Notes under the pieces: generated by a model
The model's database searches: none
What the model saw: the letters and a program-made list of their open reading frames with translations, nothing else
What the model was told of the DNA's origin: nothing
Position numbers and translations under genes: made by a program
Source: Glandiceps talaboti
Lineage: Eukaryota > Hemichordata > Enteropneusta > Spengelidae
Direction: 5' to 3'
Assembly (NCBI RefSeq): GCF_964340395.1
Contig: NC_135551.1
Span: 6,932,963 to 6,996,962 of the forward strand
Length of the DNA: 64,000 nucleotides
Shown here: piece by piece, positions 48,063 to 62,000 of the stretch
Layout of the letters: the number at the start of each line of letters is the position of its first letter
How positions within the stretch are numbered: the first letter of the stretch is position 1

Positions 48063-48846
48063 AAGGGTGGTTCTGTAACTCATTGTTTCAGGTCACATGA
48101 GTCAATGACATTAACGAACTTCATGGTGTGTGAATTCACTGGTTCATTATGATGTAAATTAAGGTCTTCAACAATGAAGAGATCACTTCATATGAGGCAT
48201 ATGTCTCTTCCATAAGTTTAAACTCCTGTAGGAATTGTGACACTGTGTATTTATTATTGACACTGGGTGGGGTATATTTACATTTCCTGATAATGGGCAT
48301 GTATTCATTAGAAGCTTGTGTGTCAGGTTGAATTCCAAGCTCCAGGTGTTTATTCGTATTGTGTGTATAGGCTTTGTAAATTTCCGTTGATTTATACCAG
48401 CTCTTGTTGTTCGATAAGTTGGTCTTCTCATCTGTATCTTGCACAGCTTGATGATATTGCTCTTACAGTTTTCTACAGTAAAAGGCTCGTAATTTATTGA
48501 ACAGGTGTAGGGGGTTCCTTGAATACTGCATCATTAACATATGAATACACTGTTGGCAATTGCAATACCCGCAGAGTACTTGAAGGGCAGCCAGCGATAG
48601 AAAAATGTGATGGAAGTAGGACCGAATACAGCAAAAAGTCCGGGATTTTCAGAGTAAATATTGTCCTTGTACATTCACGAACCAGTGGTGAATTAATGGG
48701 TACATCCCAAGGTCTACATTGCAACAAAATGAATGAAGTCTGAAGAGTACTGTGTGTAGGCTGCTAATTGGGACGTACTACCAATCCAAACATCGACAGA
48801 CAAGGACATAGAGTGGAGAGCCAGGTACAGTCACAGAGATAGGCAG

Positions 48847-48852
<6 letters not shown>

Positions 48853-48911
<59 letters not shown>
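48853..48911. repeat. (CA)n microsatellite
   Basis: About 28 CA units, close to the donor side of the exon at 48940. Confidence 0.93.
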
Positions 48912-48912
<1 letters not shown>

Positions 48913-48939
48913 ATTAAAATTAAGTACATACCTACATAC

Positions 48940-49239
48940 CATTTATGGTTGTACAGTATACCCCAATGGGGTTTTTGGTATATATTGTGAAATCTATTTT
49001 CGCTCTAATGTATTTAAGGCTAATATATAATTCATCATCGATAGAATGAAAATAGCGACGTCCAATTTGAACAAGCATATCTTCTGTCCAAAACCAATAC
49101 CGTCCATCGAAACGTCCATAATACTGCCGTGCCCATCGATTAAATTGAGCGGAAGCTGCTATCACACCATTCCTTTCCAGACATTTTGCATGTGCTTCTT
49201 TAACTGTGTCGAAGTGTCCTTTTATCAAAAAGGGAATTG
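48940..49239 (-). CDS. Most upstream visible exon of the mosaic gene
   Basis: A 300-base exon with acceptor TTCAATTGCAG and donor GTATGT, phase 1 on both sides. It encodes about 99 residues, with a helix-like AHAKCLERNGVIAASAQFNR and FDGRYWFWTEDM. The C...A...QF pattern followed by an aromatic W-rich strand recalls lectin or Link-type folds, but no family is certain. Exons further 5' should exist above this one and were not recognised. Confidence 0.6.
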
Positions 49240-49325
49240 CTGCAATTGAAATTGTGTATTATTTGTATTGTATACAATATATCATTTTGTACTGGTGTGA
49301 TTAGAGTGGTAACATACACGCAGGT

Positions 49326-49816
<491 letters not shown>

Positions 49817-49859
49817 TACTAACTAAATCATACATCTTATCTCTTTTAGATACTATCAT

Positions 49860-50815
49860 ATTTTAATAGTGGACAAATTAGAGTCAGTGGGGTAAAAGAA
49901 TGGCCGTAGTTTCTTTCTCTGTAAGGACTTACTGAAGGAAGGTGAGTGTTTCTACTTGGAAATAAAAGGGATGTTAGCCGAAAAGAATTACTTGTAAAGA
50001 CATATATTTCACATGAGCTCTGGCATGAAACAAACTAGCAAAAATAAAGCAGATATTGTTGAATATATTTAGACATCAATTATATAGCGATTGAAATTCA
50101 AACAATATATTAACCTTTGATATAAGCTCTGAAGCAGCATTTGATCTGAAGGGCTACCAAAGACAAACATGGTGGATTTCGAACTCGATATATTACGATT
50201 TGTCTCATAATAGTGGTTAACCTTACACCGGTATACTGGACTTTACAAGCAGATGTCTATGTTCAAATTAACAAGAGTTCGTGTATAACAGACTCACTTA
50301 ATGCACTGAATCATTGACCAAGATCACAAAACATCTGCGGATGATTATATCAACGTTATGAACAAACCCCTGCTATCAATTCATTTTCGAAGTAAGGATA
50401 AAGGGGTAACACACAAGTTGTAAAGAGTATTTTCCTTATTACATTTGATTAGATAATTCTCCATATCCACACGAAGACATGATTAGACGACTCTTCATGA
50501 TCACAATAGAATATTGTACAATGAATCGTTATATCTGATGAGATATATTACTACATTTAATTGTTTGAGTCAGATTCCAAAAGTAATCATATTTGTGTTA
50601 GATTCTGGGTAAATGTCTAGAAATTTAGTATAATACTTACCATTTTCACAGCGGGATTACATCAAATGCAGACATGCATGTTCCACCGTTATAACACATT
50701 TGTTGTGTGCATATATCTGTTTTCAGATAATCTGGAATGGAAAACAACAAAGTTATGATCATGGAGTATGGAAAGCCGGAGCTGTCTTAAGGCTAAAAAA
50801 TATACATTGTATTAA
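49860..50815. other. Non-coding stretch
   Basis: No gene, repeat array or inverted repeat could be supported here. Confidence 0.4.
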
Positions 50816-51250
50816 TCAGTTTTGTTGTTATATAATGCAAACGTATCATTATGTGATGCAAACATTTGATTTTATAACGCGAGTACATCATTTTATGGTG
50901 TGAATATATTATTGATATGATGCAAACATACCATTATATGATGTGGATATATCTGTACATGATGTGAATACATCATAATATGATGTAAACATCTCTATAT
51001 ACGATGTGAACATATTAAATGAGATGAACATATCATTATATGATGTGAACATATCATTATACAATGTGAACATATCTTTATATGATGTGATCATATCTTT
51101 ATATGATGGGATGACATTGTTATATGATATGAACATATCTTTATATCATGTAAATGTATCTTTATATGATGTGAACATATAAACATATAACATATATCAT
51201 TATATATGTGAACACACCATTATATGATGTGAACATATCTTTCTATGATG
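50815..51250. repeat. Minisatellite around ATATGATGTGAACATATC
   Basis: Irregular units of 15-30 bp share ATGATGTGAACATAT. The array continues at 53096-53325, interrupted by the element at 51256-53095. Confidence 0.8.
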
Positions 51251-51255
51251 TAAAT

Positions 51256-53095
51256 CATAGACCCTCCACCCACAGGATATGCAACTGCGACATTTCTTTT
51301 GAAGTGATGTGCATTTGCATACATTTGCATACTGTCCAGGGTGTAAAAACCTCACAACGCTACATAATTCGAACGTAAAATCTCGCAAAAAGGCGAGAAG
51401 AGATTATACGCAGTTATGCTAATTTATGTTAATGACCACAACACATCATGGCATGGCATGGTGTCTTTCAGTGAGGATCATGAACTTTCTGTTGTCTTCG
51501 ACAATGATTTTTGATTTTTGTTAGCTATGTATACACAAGGAAGGACTCAATAGTTGAACAAGCAGATAACAACATTCATACTGCCATACACCATGTTTAT
51601 AGGCAATGAGAAATACGTTCCTCCCCGCTAAACGGGTTCCTGTTCGAAGATACCTTGTATCATGAAGCCATACAAAATCATGTAACATACAATTATGATG
51701 AAAATATGTAATTTTCCGATACATAGACAGGCCGATAGTGGCCAAAGTTATGCGACAAGCTTTAGAAAGCAACAAAGTTTAGATACAAATCTACAATTCA
51801 GCTGTTTTTGCCCCCGAATATTGCGTGAGATATTTTTAAATCAATGCCTGCCTCTAGAATTTGAAGAATGAATGTACAGTAATTGTGAAACAAATAATCG
51901 ATCGAAATGGTATGTCTACAAATTTCATACATTTCTACAATGCCATGTATTTTTATGCCATTTTAATAGCCCAAACATAACACATTGGCACATGCACTCC
52001 GCTCATGAACATAAAAGTTTTGTACTTTTCAACTCAAAGAAGTCAATAATGGGTTACAATTCATTCAAAAATTAAAGTTGAGTCAGAACTTGAAAGGTAA
52101 TCTGTGTAAATACAATCTGTCAAGTCACAGTTGGAGTACTTCTCATTTTCTCAGTTAGTTCGGTCATAGTTTTCTGAGAACGATGTAAAGTTTCAAATTT
52201 CAAGCCAGAAATTTGAAGTCTAGTACTCTAGTTATCATTTTGGAGACGTGTTTTTGATGAAATGTATCGTTTGCTGTGAATACATCAACCGCGACAATAG
52301 AGGTAAAATGGCAACCACGCATGGGATGTTTACGTTCTATTTTCGATGTACACTATACGAAAAGTCAAATTTACCCACCTTTACCCAACCTTTACCCTAG
52401 GTGAGACGCACCTAACCACCATCTCTGTCCAGGGGTAGTACGAGACGAAGTACCACTTTTGACTGTCTACAACCCCCAGGTGAGAGATCACCGGGGGTAA
52501 ATTAAGTCAAAGGTGGTACTTCGTCTCATACTACCCACATTTACACATCCTCTGCCCAAGATTTACCCCGGTGGAAAGATAATGGTCAAATATGACTTTT
52601 CGTATAGTGGTAGTTACAATAACATGCCTCATCCCGATCAATGAAAACAGCGTAATATATAAAACGTGATAAAAAGCATAAATAAATGGTCCCAAAATTT
52701 CAAGAATCATTCCTGACTGAGAGAAATCGGGTTACACTGTACTCAAAGTGTACTGCAACAATCGCAAACAATGAACAACCTTACGCAATCAATACTTCTT
52801 TTCATGCCATACAACAACAAAATACACAAGAGGCTATGTATGCATTTACCTAAAATACTATGTATCTTGTTGGGGTCTTCAACCAGTTATAAACTTTGAA
52901 ATGGTCGGAAAGTTTAGTCAAAAAGATGTCGGATAGCTAGCAACCCTCACCGAGTCACAGTGAGTGTAAACAACTCGAAAACGGACAGGAAATGCTTATT
53001 TAGCTTAATGTATGCAAACAAACATCGTAAAATAAACATTTAGAGATCCCTTGATGTTTACCACAGTTGCATATCCTGTGGGTGGGGGGTCTATG
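51256..53095. mobile_element. Non-autonomous DNA transposon in a minisatellite
   Basis: The ends read CATAGACCCTCC and the reverse complement of CATAGACCCCCC, and match over about 32 bp with one difference. The 7-bp TGTAAAT flanks both sides (51249-51255 and 53096-53102). The minisatellite resumes after the right copy. No transposase is visible. The superfamily is unresolved; 7 bp is close to the 8 bp of hAT elements but does not fit exactly. Confidence 0.65.
52351..52609. mobile_element. Foldback MITE nested in the 51-53 kb element
   Basis: Outer ends CACTATACGAAAAGTCA are inverted. An inner pair around GACGAAGTACCAC is also inverted, so most of the 259 bp could fold into a hairpin. GTA occurs on both flanks as a possible 3-bp duplication. 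Confidence 0.7.
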
Positions 53096-53941
53096 TGTAA
53101 ATTTATCATTATATGATATGATGATATCATTATGTGATGTGCACATACCTTTATATGATATTAATATATGTATATATGATGGGATGACATTTTTACACAT
53201 TAGCACATCTTTATCCGATGCAAAAATTCCATTATGTGTGATCAAATCAATATATGATGTGCACATATCTTTATATGATATAGACATGTATTTGTATGAT
53301 GCGAAGATGTCATTATATATATTTTTCCTCCGTAAGAAAGGAGCTATTAGGGGTTGAAAGGTCTGTGTGTCTGTGTGTTTGTGTGTCTGTGTCACCGTTT
53401 TCTATAAAATGACTTGCTCAATTCAAATGAAACTTTGACAAAGTCTTTGTAGACATGTTCCGTAGCTTAATGGCAAGAACTGATTAGGTTTTGTTAAACG
53501 TCCCATGAATATTAATGAGCAATTTACATAATTAATGGTTTACGGTAATGTATGTCGCCCAAAACACATGTCACATACATGTGTGAGGAAATTAACGGCT
53601 GTCATCAGAAGGTGTTAGCTGGTTAGTTGTGCAGGTACGTGTCGAGGTTATCAGCACACCACACGTTGTTCGTGCCAACCTTGTCAGTGATATTCAAAAC
53701 ATTGGGTAAATGATGATGACTTTTATTTTCAACTAAAATGTTAGATGGAGACTATTATGTTAGAATGCTAAAAATCACTGGCCATTCTTGGCACTCACCA
53801 TGGTCGGGGAGAAGTTCAAATATATATACCTCATCATGTGAGGCACACAATTTTGATCTCTCAAATCAAATACGTTTGCAATAGACTATATTTAATTAAT
53901 AACAATAGGAAGCATTGCCATATGGCTGTATTATATAGTCC

Positions 53942-54926
53942 AATGTGAGTTATATGATATTATTGTGCAGATTCCACCTCAGAAAGGTGTCATGTTAGCA
54001 TATCTGACGGGTACCACTCGCGCACCTCTGGGCATTTTGTTATATCGCGAGAAAACCGAAATACCATGTATTGCTATGGATAAACACATGTTTTGGTAGG
54101 CGTAATACTTACTGCTTGTAAAACCATGTCAAACTTACTTAAAAGTCACATTCACTTGTTACACACTGTATATTATGATTATTCAGTCAATTACAAATAT
54201 ATGTAAGTATTTTGTTGAAATTCGTACATATCAGAAATCATGACCTGATAACTAGGAAAAAGTGAACATCATGTGTTGATTTTCAGTTAGTGATCATTAT
54301 ATATCCACAGAAATTCTTGAGCCAAGGTTTTCTAATATAAAAAAAAGTTTTGAACTTCAAACATTGTATTAATTAGACCATTTTGAACACTTTACACCCT
54401 GAAAGCGGAAGTAATGATTTGCATAAATTTCCAAAAATACATACATATTCAGTTTTGGGGACAAAATATCAGTATGACACAGCTTGTAACGTAGAACTGG
54501 TACCATAGCCTGATTTTATAAATACAATCTAGATGATACATGGATGTATCCACACAATACACAGAAAACACAGTCACTACCTATAAGTCATAACAACTGA
54601 AAATGTTGTCATTTTGTTGACCTTTGGCCTAATTGTGATATTTTAATATCCAAAACTGTTGACAAAATATTTCTAATTGACTGATTATTCATAATATACA
54701 GTGTTTAACATGTAAATATGACTTTTAAGTAACTTTGACATGGTTTTATAGGCAGTAAGTATTAAGCCTACCGAAACACATGTTTACCCATAGCAATACA
54801 TGGTATTTCGGTTTTCTCGCGATATAACAAAATGCCCAGGGGTGCGCGAGTGGCACCCGTCAGATATGCTATCAGGACACCTTTTTGAGGTGGAATCTGC
54901 AAGAAAAATATCACATAACTCACATT
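53942..54926. mobile_element. Foldback element with inverted repeats of about 260 bp
   Basis: Arms 53942-54200 and 54667-54926 are imperfect inverted copies (landmarks TTGCAGATTCCACCTC-like, ATCTGACGGGT, TCGCGAGAAAACCGAAAT). The 470-bp centre is non-coding. Both arms contain an open frame that is simply the arm read through. No clear target duplication. Confidence 0.68.
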
Positions 54927-55102
54927 ACAAGGTTAATCCCCCAAAACCACCTCTGCAAACTGTACTAATAAGTAATACATGTCATATAAAATCAAAGTTC
55001 ATTATTTTCCAGGATAGGTTGTTCTTTTACTTGCCAGATAACAGTAATGTTACATGTGATAAAGAAGAACAGTTGTTGTGCATTCTACTGCGCTGTGTTT
55101 GA

Positions 55103-56400
55103 CATTGTTTGCTTTCTAAAGGCCACACACAGCCTGTCATCCAGATAAAAATATTAGTAAGCAAGTCTTCAATTACCCCCAAAATGCTAATGGTATAGGT
55201 AGCATAAGTGTGGTCACATTACCAGAACCAGATGTATTCAAAAAAATGTGTACTATATGGGCAGGAACTTTGCTAGAAATGTTGTACATCAGAAGCTAAG
55301 CCATCTCACATTTGAATATTGGTAATTACTAATATTTAAGAAACATGACATAAGTGTCTGTGTCCGCTTTTTTATAGTCACCAAACAACTGCAGTTATGT
55401 GTCCTAAAATCGGAAGAAAAACAAACAAAAGCTTACATACATTTAATAACAGGTAGGACATGCTTTTGACTGTTTTTCTCAGCAAGGTTATCAACTTTTG
55501 GCCTACCATGCACTATTTGTATTTTTTTATGCACACCATGTTGTGGTGATTACATATACCATTGCCCTGCCATCCCTGATGTACTTCTTTTCAATATCTG
55601 AAATCGTAAACTCATATCCATAACATGATGCACTCTCAACAACCATCATGATCGAATCTCCTTTCATAAGTAACTGCATAGTGCAATACACAACCAACTT
55701 TCACTGTACATTATTTTTCTACATTATCACCAATCTTTGGCAAACAAAATAATGTCAACCAAAATTTGGTTTTTAACTGAAACAGTTGTTCCAAAATCTG
55801 ATAACGCCATTTCATTATCTTTTAAAAACTGAGTTTCCATATTAAACTGTATGTTTATATACAGATAGGTCATTGTGTCCTAAAGGTTCAATGACCAAAA
55901 TCAATCAAACATACATACATACATACATACATACATACATACATACATACATACATGTACATACATACATACATACATACATACATTCAAAATGATGCAC
56001 ACATACACAATTTAGTTTGATTAGAAATTGATTGGATGTCAAATTCTTACAACATTGATATAACTGTTTCAACTTTTATTGAAATAAACAAAGAGTAACA
56101 ATCCTAGATGCTTTGTTTCAAGCCATGATCTCAATATCTAACACTTTTTTATTATTTATTTTATTTTATTTTTTGGTATGTCATGGATTCGCCTTGACCA
56201 ACTGAAGATATCCAGGTGGAGATGAAAACAACTGCAACAGACATTCATACATTCATTATTACCCTTACAACCCAACACTTAAATCCGTACTGATACAACA
56301 CACATTCAAACATATTACAGTCATCACCTTTATCAACACACACTAATCTCCAAGTTAATACACTTGTGCAACACTCACTTATATACTCACCAACCTTTCA
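55103..56400. other. Gene-poor DNA with (ACAT)n
   Basis: An ACAT microsatellite lies at 55910-55986. Otherwise nothing could be supported. Confidence 0.5.
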
Positions 56401-56401
56401 A

Positions 56402-57240
56402 ACAAACACTAACATTTTTACACCAGAAGGAGAAATCCCATGGAAGGGAATTAGTTGAGTCTATAGTGAGCAATAGAATTAACTGATCAGATTCGATCAA
56501 CTGGCAAAAAAACGGCTAACGCAAAAAATCAACGGCAAAAACCAAAGGCAAATAAGACATATTGCCAGAGGCTGTAACACATAACAATTGCCAGAAGGCA
56601 CACATCCACAAAACAAAAACGAATTGACAGAAACCAACATTAGCACTTAAAAGTTGTCCAAACAAGAACATAAATAAATACTGACAGAATAATCGCAAAT
56701 TTCCTCGATTACAAAAAAATACACCTCAACAACCCCCCTCCCCTGTCATAAAACATACAATACTAAAACTCTTTTTTTCCAAGCCCTGAATCATTCATAC
56801 ATACATACAAACAAACAATCAACCAACCAAACAAACAAACAAACAAACAAACACTAACATTTTTACACCAGAAGCAGAAATCCCATGGAAGGGAATTAGT
56901 TGAGTCTATAGTGAGCAATAGAATCAACTAGTCAGATTCGATCAACTGGCAAAAAAACGGCTAACGCAGAAAATCAAAAAAAAAAATACGGCTAAGGCAA
57001 ACAATCAAAGGCAAAGAAGACATATTGTCAGAAGGCAATATCTAGAGGCTATAACACATAACAATTGCCACATGGCACATAAAAAACAAAAATTGGTTGT
57101 CAGAAACCAACATTACCCAAAACAAGAACATACATAAATACTGACAGAATAATCGCAAATTTCCTAAATTAAAAATAAATACACCTCAACAACCCCCACC
57201 CCAATCATAAAGCATACAATACTAAAACGTTTTCGAGCCC
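56402..57240. repeat. Tandem duplication, unit about 440 bp
   Basis: 56402-56840 and 56848-57240 are direct copies (landmarks 'ccatggaagggaattagttgag', 'gatcaactggcaaaaaaacgg', 'ctgacagaataatcgcaaat'), separated by an AAAC-rich run. Confidence 0.82.
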
Positions 57241-57439
57241 AGAATCATACAAACCAACAAACAAACAAGCTCAGATATTACCAAATTAGTTCAGAGGCCA
57301 CAATATCATATACTACCCTGTTGAAATTAAAACAAGAAACCAAATATATATCAAATTAGTAAACGAAACAAAACAATGTGAAAGTTAAAAAGGGAAGCAT
57401 TAAATGCAAAAGTGAATTGGTGAATATCAGATATGGAAT

Positions 57440-58069
57440 ATACTCACCAAATAGCAATATAGTGAATACGTGAGTAGGTATGATGCTGGTTATGCTACAT
57501 ATGCAGGTCATAGAGAACTAAATGCTACAGCATTGGTATATGATATAACAATTGCAGTGCATCACGACACATCCAGTGCGCCATTGACTACTGTAGGTAC
57601 AGGATCGTTTACTATACATGTACTATATCTTCAGTGTCGCCTCAAATGGAAAGTTGATACAGAGCATTATGACTTTCTTAGATGTATTCAAAGTGATAAT
57701 ATTAATAGTGGTATTATTCATAGTGAACTCTTCAAGTTAGCCATAGTTTGTGTACTTTGTTCACAGTGAGTTCACAATGAATAATACCACTCCAGGTATT
57801 CAGAAAAGACAGTGTCAGACCAATTACAGAAATGAAGAAACAATAACAGATATGAGTTGTTTGGTGGTGGTGGTGGTGGTGGTGGTGGTGTTGGTGGTGG
57901 TGGTGATGATGATGATGATGATGATGATTGGACTGAAGAAAAAAATACTGATGATCCCCCTTCTGTAAAATTTTATACAATGCTAGACACTCTATACAAT
58001 GCATACAGTAATTTAGAAGATGCCTTTTGTTATGCTCCGGGTGAAGGTAAACATTCCCAAGAACTCTAA
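57440..58069 (+). mobile_element. Helitron-like fragment with OTU-type domain
   Basis: The plus frame 57470-57769 encodes YAGHRELNATALVYDITIAVHH and, about 45 residues on, KVDTEHYDFL. This fits the C-terminal half of an OTU cysteine protease domain with its final His. After a GGT/GAT repeat, another frame encodes LYNAYSNLEDAFCYAPGEG, a phrase I associate with Helitron-type polyproteins. OTU domains are known in some animal Helitrons. The frames are broken and both ends are lost, so this is a relic. Confidence 0.42.
57857..57930. repeat. (GGT)n-(GAT)n microsatellite
   Basis: A GGT run followed by a GAT run within the Helitron-like fragment. Confidence 0.92.
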
Positions 58070-59085
58070 TTTCCAACAATATATTGTGGTCAGGCTTGTC
58101 CAGATAAAAGAAATATCAATGTCTATTTGTATATTGTTGAGGGGGTCATCACATTGTAAATGTAGGTATATACACCCTAGGTAATAGTTCCACCATACGG
58201 TAAAGGACAAATAATAGATTTTGTTCTCGCGATTTTCCAGATTTCTAATATTATTTTCTCTACATTTCAAATAAAGTTTTACAAATTGTTTCCTCTCACT
58301 CCACCCCCCCACACACACACACACTATTTTCTACTGTTATCACTGCCTTATCAGAGTTTTCCGAAGTTGCATTAGTTAGCAGATTGATAATCCTAGAACA
58401 AACTCACGTTCTAATTGTCCAATTAACCTATTGTGTAGTGAGTGTAAACTACGAATGGCAGTACACAGAGTTACCTCCATTAGTCGTATCAGTCGATGTT
58501 ACACTCACAGCATAATGCGTTAATGTTGGCATATACTAGTGAGTTTGTTATTGAATTAGCAATCTACTTGTGAGCCCAGATTCCTCTCTTTCTCTCGATT
58601 GGCCACTTGCTGTGTTCGACAGGTGTCAGCAAGTTTGGATTCTTCAACATTCAGATGAGCTTTATAAGGCGAGCCACACCCCATTTGTGACACTTCCAGA
58701 ACGTGCGCCTTGCCGTAGGTAACGTTACTCAATGTCTCTCGGTTCAGCCAACGTGCGGGGTAAGAGTTCATGTAGTTATAATTCTTTATACTTGTGTTTC
58801 TTTTATTAGTCGTATTTAATGAATTATTGTCATTTTAATCTTATCATGTATCTACTTCAAGTTGTGTAAACTTCTGTATGCTTTTTTTAACTCGAAAGCT
58901 GAAAGCGTAGCTTTAGATATAGGTTGTAGTAGTAGTAGTAGTAGTATTTTATTTATTATTGTGACCTGTAACTCTAACGAGTTGCCCAGCCCTATGGACT
59001 TATAAGTCACCATTACATCTTGATAAATACAATAACAGAAAGTGAGAAATAAATAGATAAGTTATAAAAGTGAATCTCATCGAAA

Positions 59086-62000
59086 TTAAACATACAAAAT
59101 CTCTCTCCTTCTATAAAATGCCTTCTCAACAAAATTTGCAAGCTGTCTTACTGGACCAGAAAAAAGATATTCCAACTTCTCCTCATTTTGCATCCCCTGA
59201 ATAGTTACAAATGTTTGACCAAGATATTGTTGACGTATTTCATCATATTGGTGACAATCAAAAAGAAAATGGCTTTCATCCTCAATAACATTCATATTAC
59301 AAAATCTACAAAGTCGATCATTTAATGGTTCACGTCTAAATCTACCAGTCTCAATACGAAGCGGTAGGATACCCATACGCAACTGAGCTATTAACGACCG
59401 TTGACTACGACTTAAGTTAAACATTACATATTTTTCCACTTTATAATTTGACTTAAATTTAACATAAGTTCGTAGTTTCGGTTTATGATAAATATTCTCC
59501 AACCACGTTTCAGAGGTTTTCCGCAAGATTTGCTCCTTACTTTCATTAATATCCAAATTAAAAAGTACGTCTTCATGCAAATCAATACCGTCTATGAGTT
59601 TAAAAATTTCTGAGGACCAGTTATTATAATTCAAGGAACAATCCCATAGAAACACTTTCTTAGTTATTCTGTGTTCATCTAAATTAGCCAAATGTTTCCA
59701 TAATCTGAGCATATTGAGTAATCTACGATCTCTACATGAACTCCATCCTGTATCACCCGTAACAGCTGGGAGAGGAGAAAATCTGTGTATTCCCAGAAAG
59801 AATCTCAGAGCCCTATTTTGAACTGAATCACACTTATCCAATTTTGCAAATCCCCAAACACCTGGGCAATAGTCTAGAATTGGTACAACACTTGCTTCAT
59901 ACATTTTTGTGTACGTTCTGAAGCCCATATTCTTCAGTGCCTTAAATTTAACATTTAGGGCTCCAAGAGCTCTACTTGCGGCTTCGGAAGTTACATTTGC
60001 AGTTACCGTATAATCTAAAAATTCATTTAGCACGACGCCCAAATATTTGTATTTATCAGTATAACTTAAAGATACATTTCCAATGTGAAAATCAAAGTTA
60101 CTTCTGTCAATATGTTTACGCCTAAAATGAAGAACCTTCGATTTAGCATCATTTACAGATAGCCTCCATTTCTTGCACCATTCATTAATATGATTTAACA
60201 TCTGTTGCATGTCATTTTCATTATCAGTAAGAATCACAATATCGTCTGCATATAATAAAATACTTATATTGTTATCATCTATGTTGACACCTTTTCGCAT
60301 ATTTTTAATTTCTACCGCCAAATCATTAATAAACAGAGAAAATAAAGTAGGGGAAAGGTTATCACCTTGTCTTACTCCTTGACTAGTAGAAAACCAGTGT
60401 GATTGAAATGCATTAATCTTAACAGAAGCTAAGGTATCTGTATACATTGCTCTAATACTTTCATACATTTTCCCATCGATACCATTCAAAAGCAGTTTAT
60501 ACAATAATGCATTTCTATCGACACTATCAAACGCCTTTCTCAAATCAATAAATGTTGCAAGAGTAGACAGCCCATGTACAATTCTATTGCGGATAATTGA
60601 AGTTAAAACAAAAATATGATCTTGACAACTTCTGTCTTTCCTGAAACCATTTTGCTCATCAACAAGTAACTTATTATTTTCTAAATAAATCAAAATTCTC
60701 GTGTTGATCACAGAACTGTACAATTTCGACACTGTAGACAATAAACTGATACCTCTATAATTCATCGGAATTCGTGGGTCATTTTTTCTATCTTTTGGAA
60801 TTGGACAAATCAGCGATTTCTTCCAAATGCTAGGAATTTTACCCGTATCAAAACAAAGTTGAAATAACTGAGTTAATATTTCAATGGAAGCTCTATTTTT
60901 CAGCACCTCATAAGGAACTTTGTCAACACCAGACGATTTGCCTCTTTTTGCTTTACGAACAACATTTTCAATTTCCTGAATTGAAAAATTTTTGTTTAAC
61001 TCAAAATTTTCCACATACAATGGGTCCCTCATATTATTTTCCAATACAGATTTATGATAAGTCATTTGTGTGTAAAATTCCTCCTCAATATTGCCTCCAT
61101 CCGAAGGTTGATACAGGTGTGAAAAATCTTCCTTCCATTTATCCAAAACATAATGAACATCATCTATAACAACATTATCATTATTATACACTTCCATCGG
61201 AATGGATTTACATCTTTTTGGACCAAGTTTGTTCAGATGATCCCAGAACATCCGAGGATTTGTTATACTAGCTGACTCAATATCGTCAACAAGACTTTTT
61301 CTATAGTTTCGTTCACATTGTCGCAGTTTCTTATCAAAAGCCTGTCTGGAAATTTTAAAATCACTCATGAGCCTACGCTTTGTCGTGTTGGATCCATGAA
61401 ACTGAAGATAAACTTTTTCCGTTTCTCTCATTTTATTCCATAAATTATACAATTCATCATTCCAATATGGCTTTTGATGTCGAAACCGCTTTTTGGAATC
61501 ATCTGAACAAATATAAGAGGGAATAAACGAATTCATTTCACCAATGATACAAGCACATAAACTATCATAAATGTCATCAATTTCTTTTTGTGTATCTCTA
61601 TAATTTTCAATCTGAGAAATAATATCAAGTAAGGCACGTCGCGCAACATCAGAATCAAGAAAATTTATGGGAGTTTGATTGAGACGGAACCGTTTAATTT
61701 TGTCTGTATTATTTGAAGATGACAGGTCATCCCGGTGGATAATCGAACCCCTAGGTCGGTCAAGAAAATCAAAAACTAAAAGGGAATGATCTGGCAGTTT
61801 ACATCTATCACTGAGAGCATCAAACATGTTATGATTTTCAACAAGTGAAGACATTTTCATAACCGAGAAATTACTACAATATTGTAAACTCTCGTGGGGG
61901 ATACAAATATAATCGACCACTGACCGACCTCTACTTGAAATAGAAGTAAAACCATCATTCTCATTATCAAAACGCCCATTTAGAACACATAATTTAGCTT

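Larger units (their letters stand above)
45111..48067. mobile_element. Candidate element with two CTATAGG arrays and inverted ends
   Basis: Ends of 23 bp (CCCTTAnAGAAATAnCCTATAGG layout, 21 of 23 matching) at 45111-45133 and inverted at 48045-48067 bound 2.96 kb. Inside the left end is an array with a unit of about 52 bp; inside the right end is an array with a unit of about 22 bp. Both are built from CCTATAG/CTATAGG halves. The middle 1.6 kb has no recognisable gene. No target duplication was found, so element status is tentative. Confidence 0.5.
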
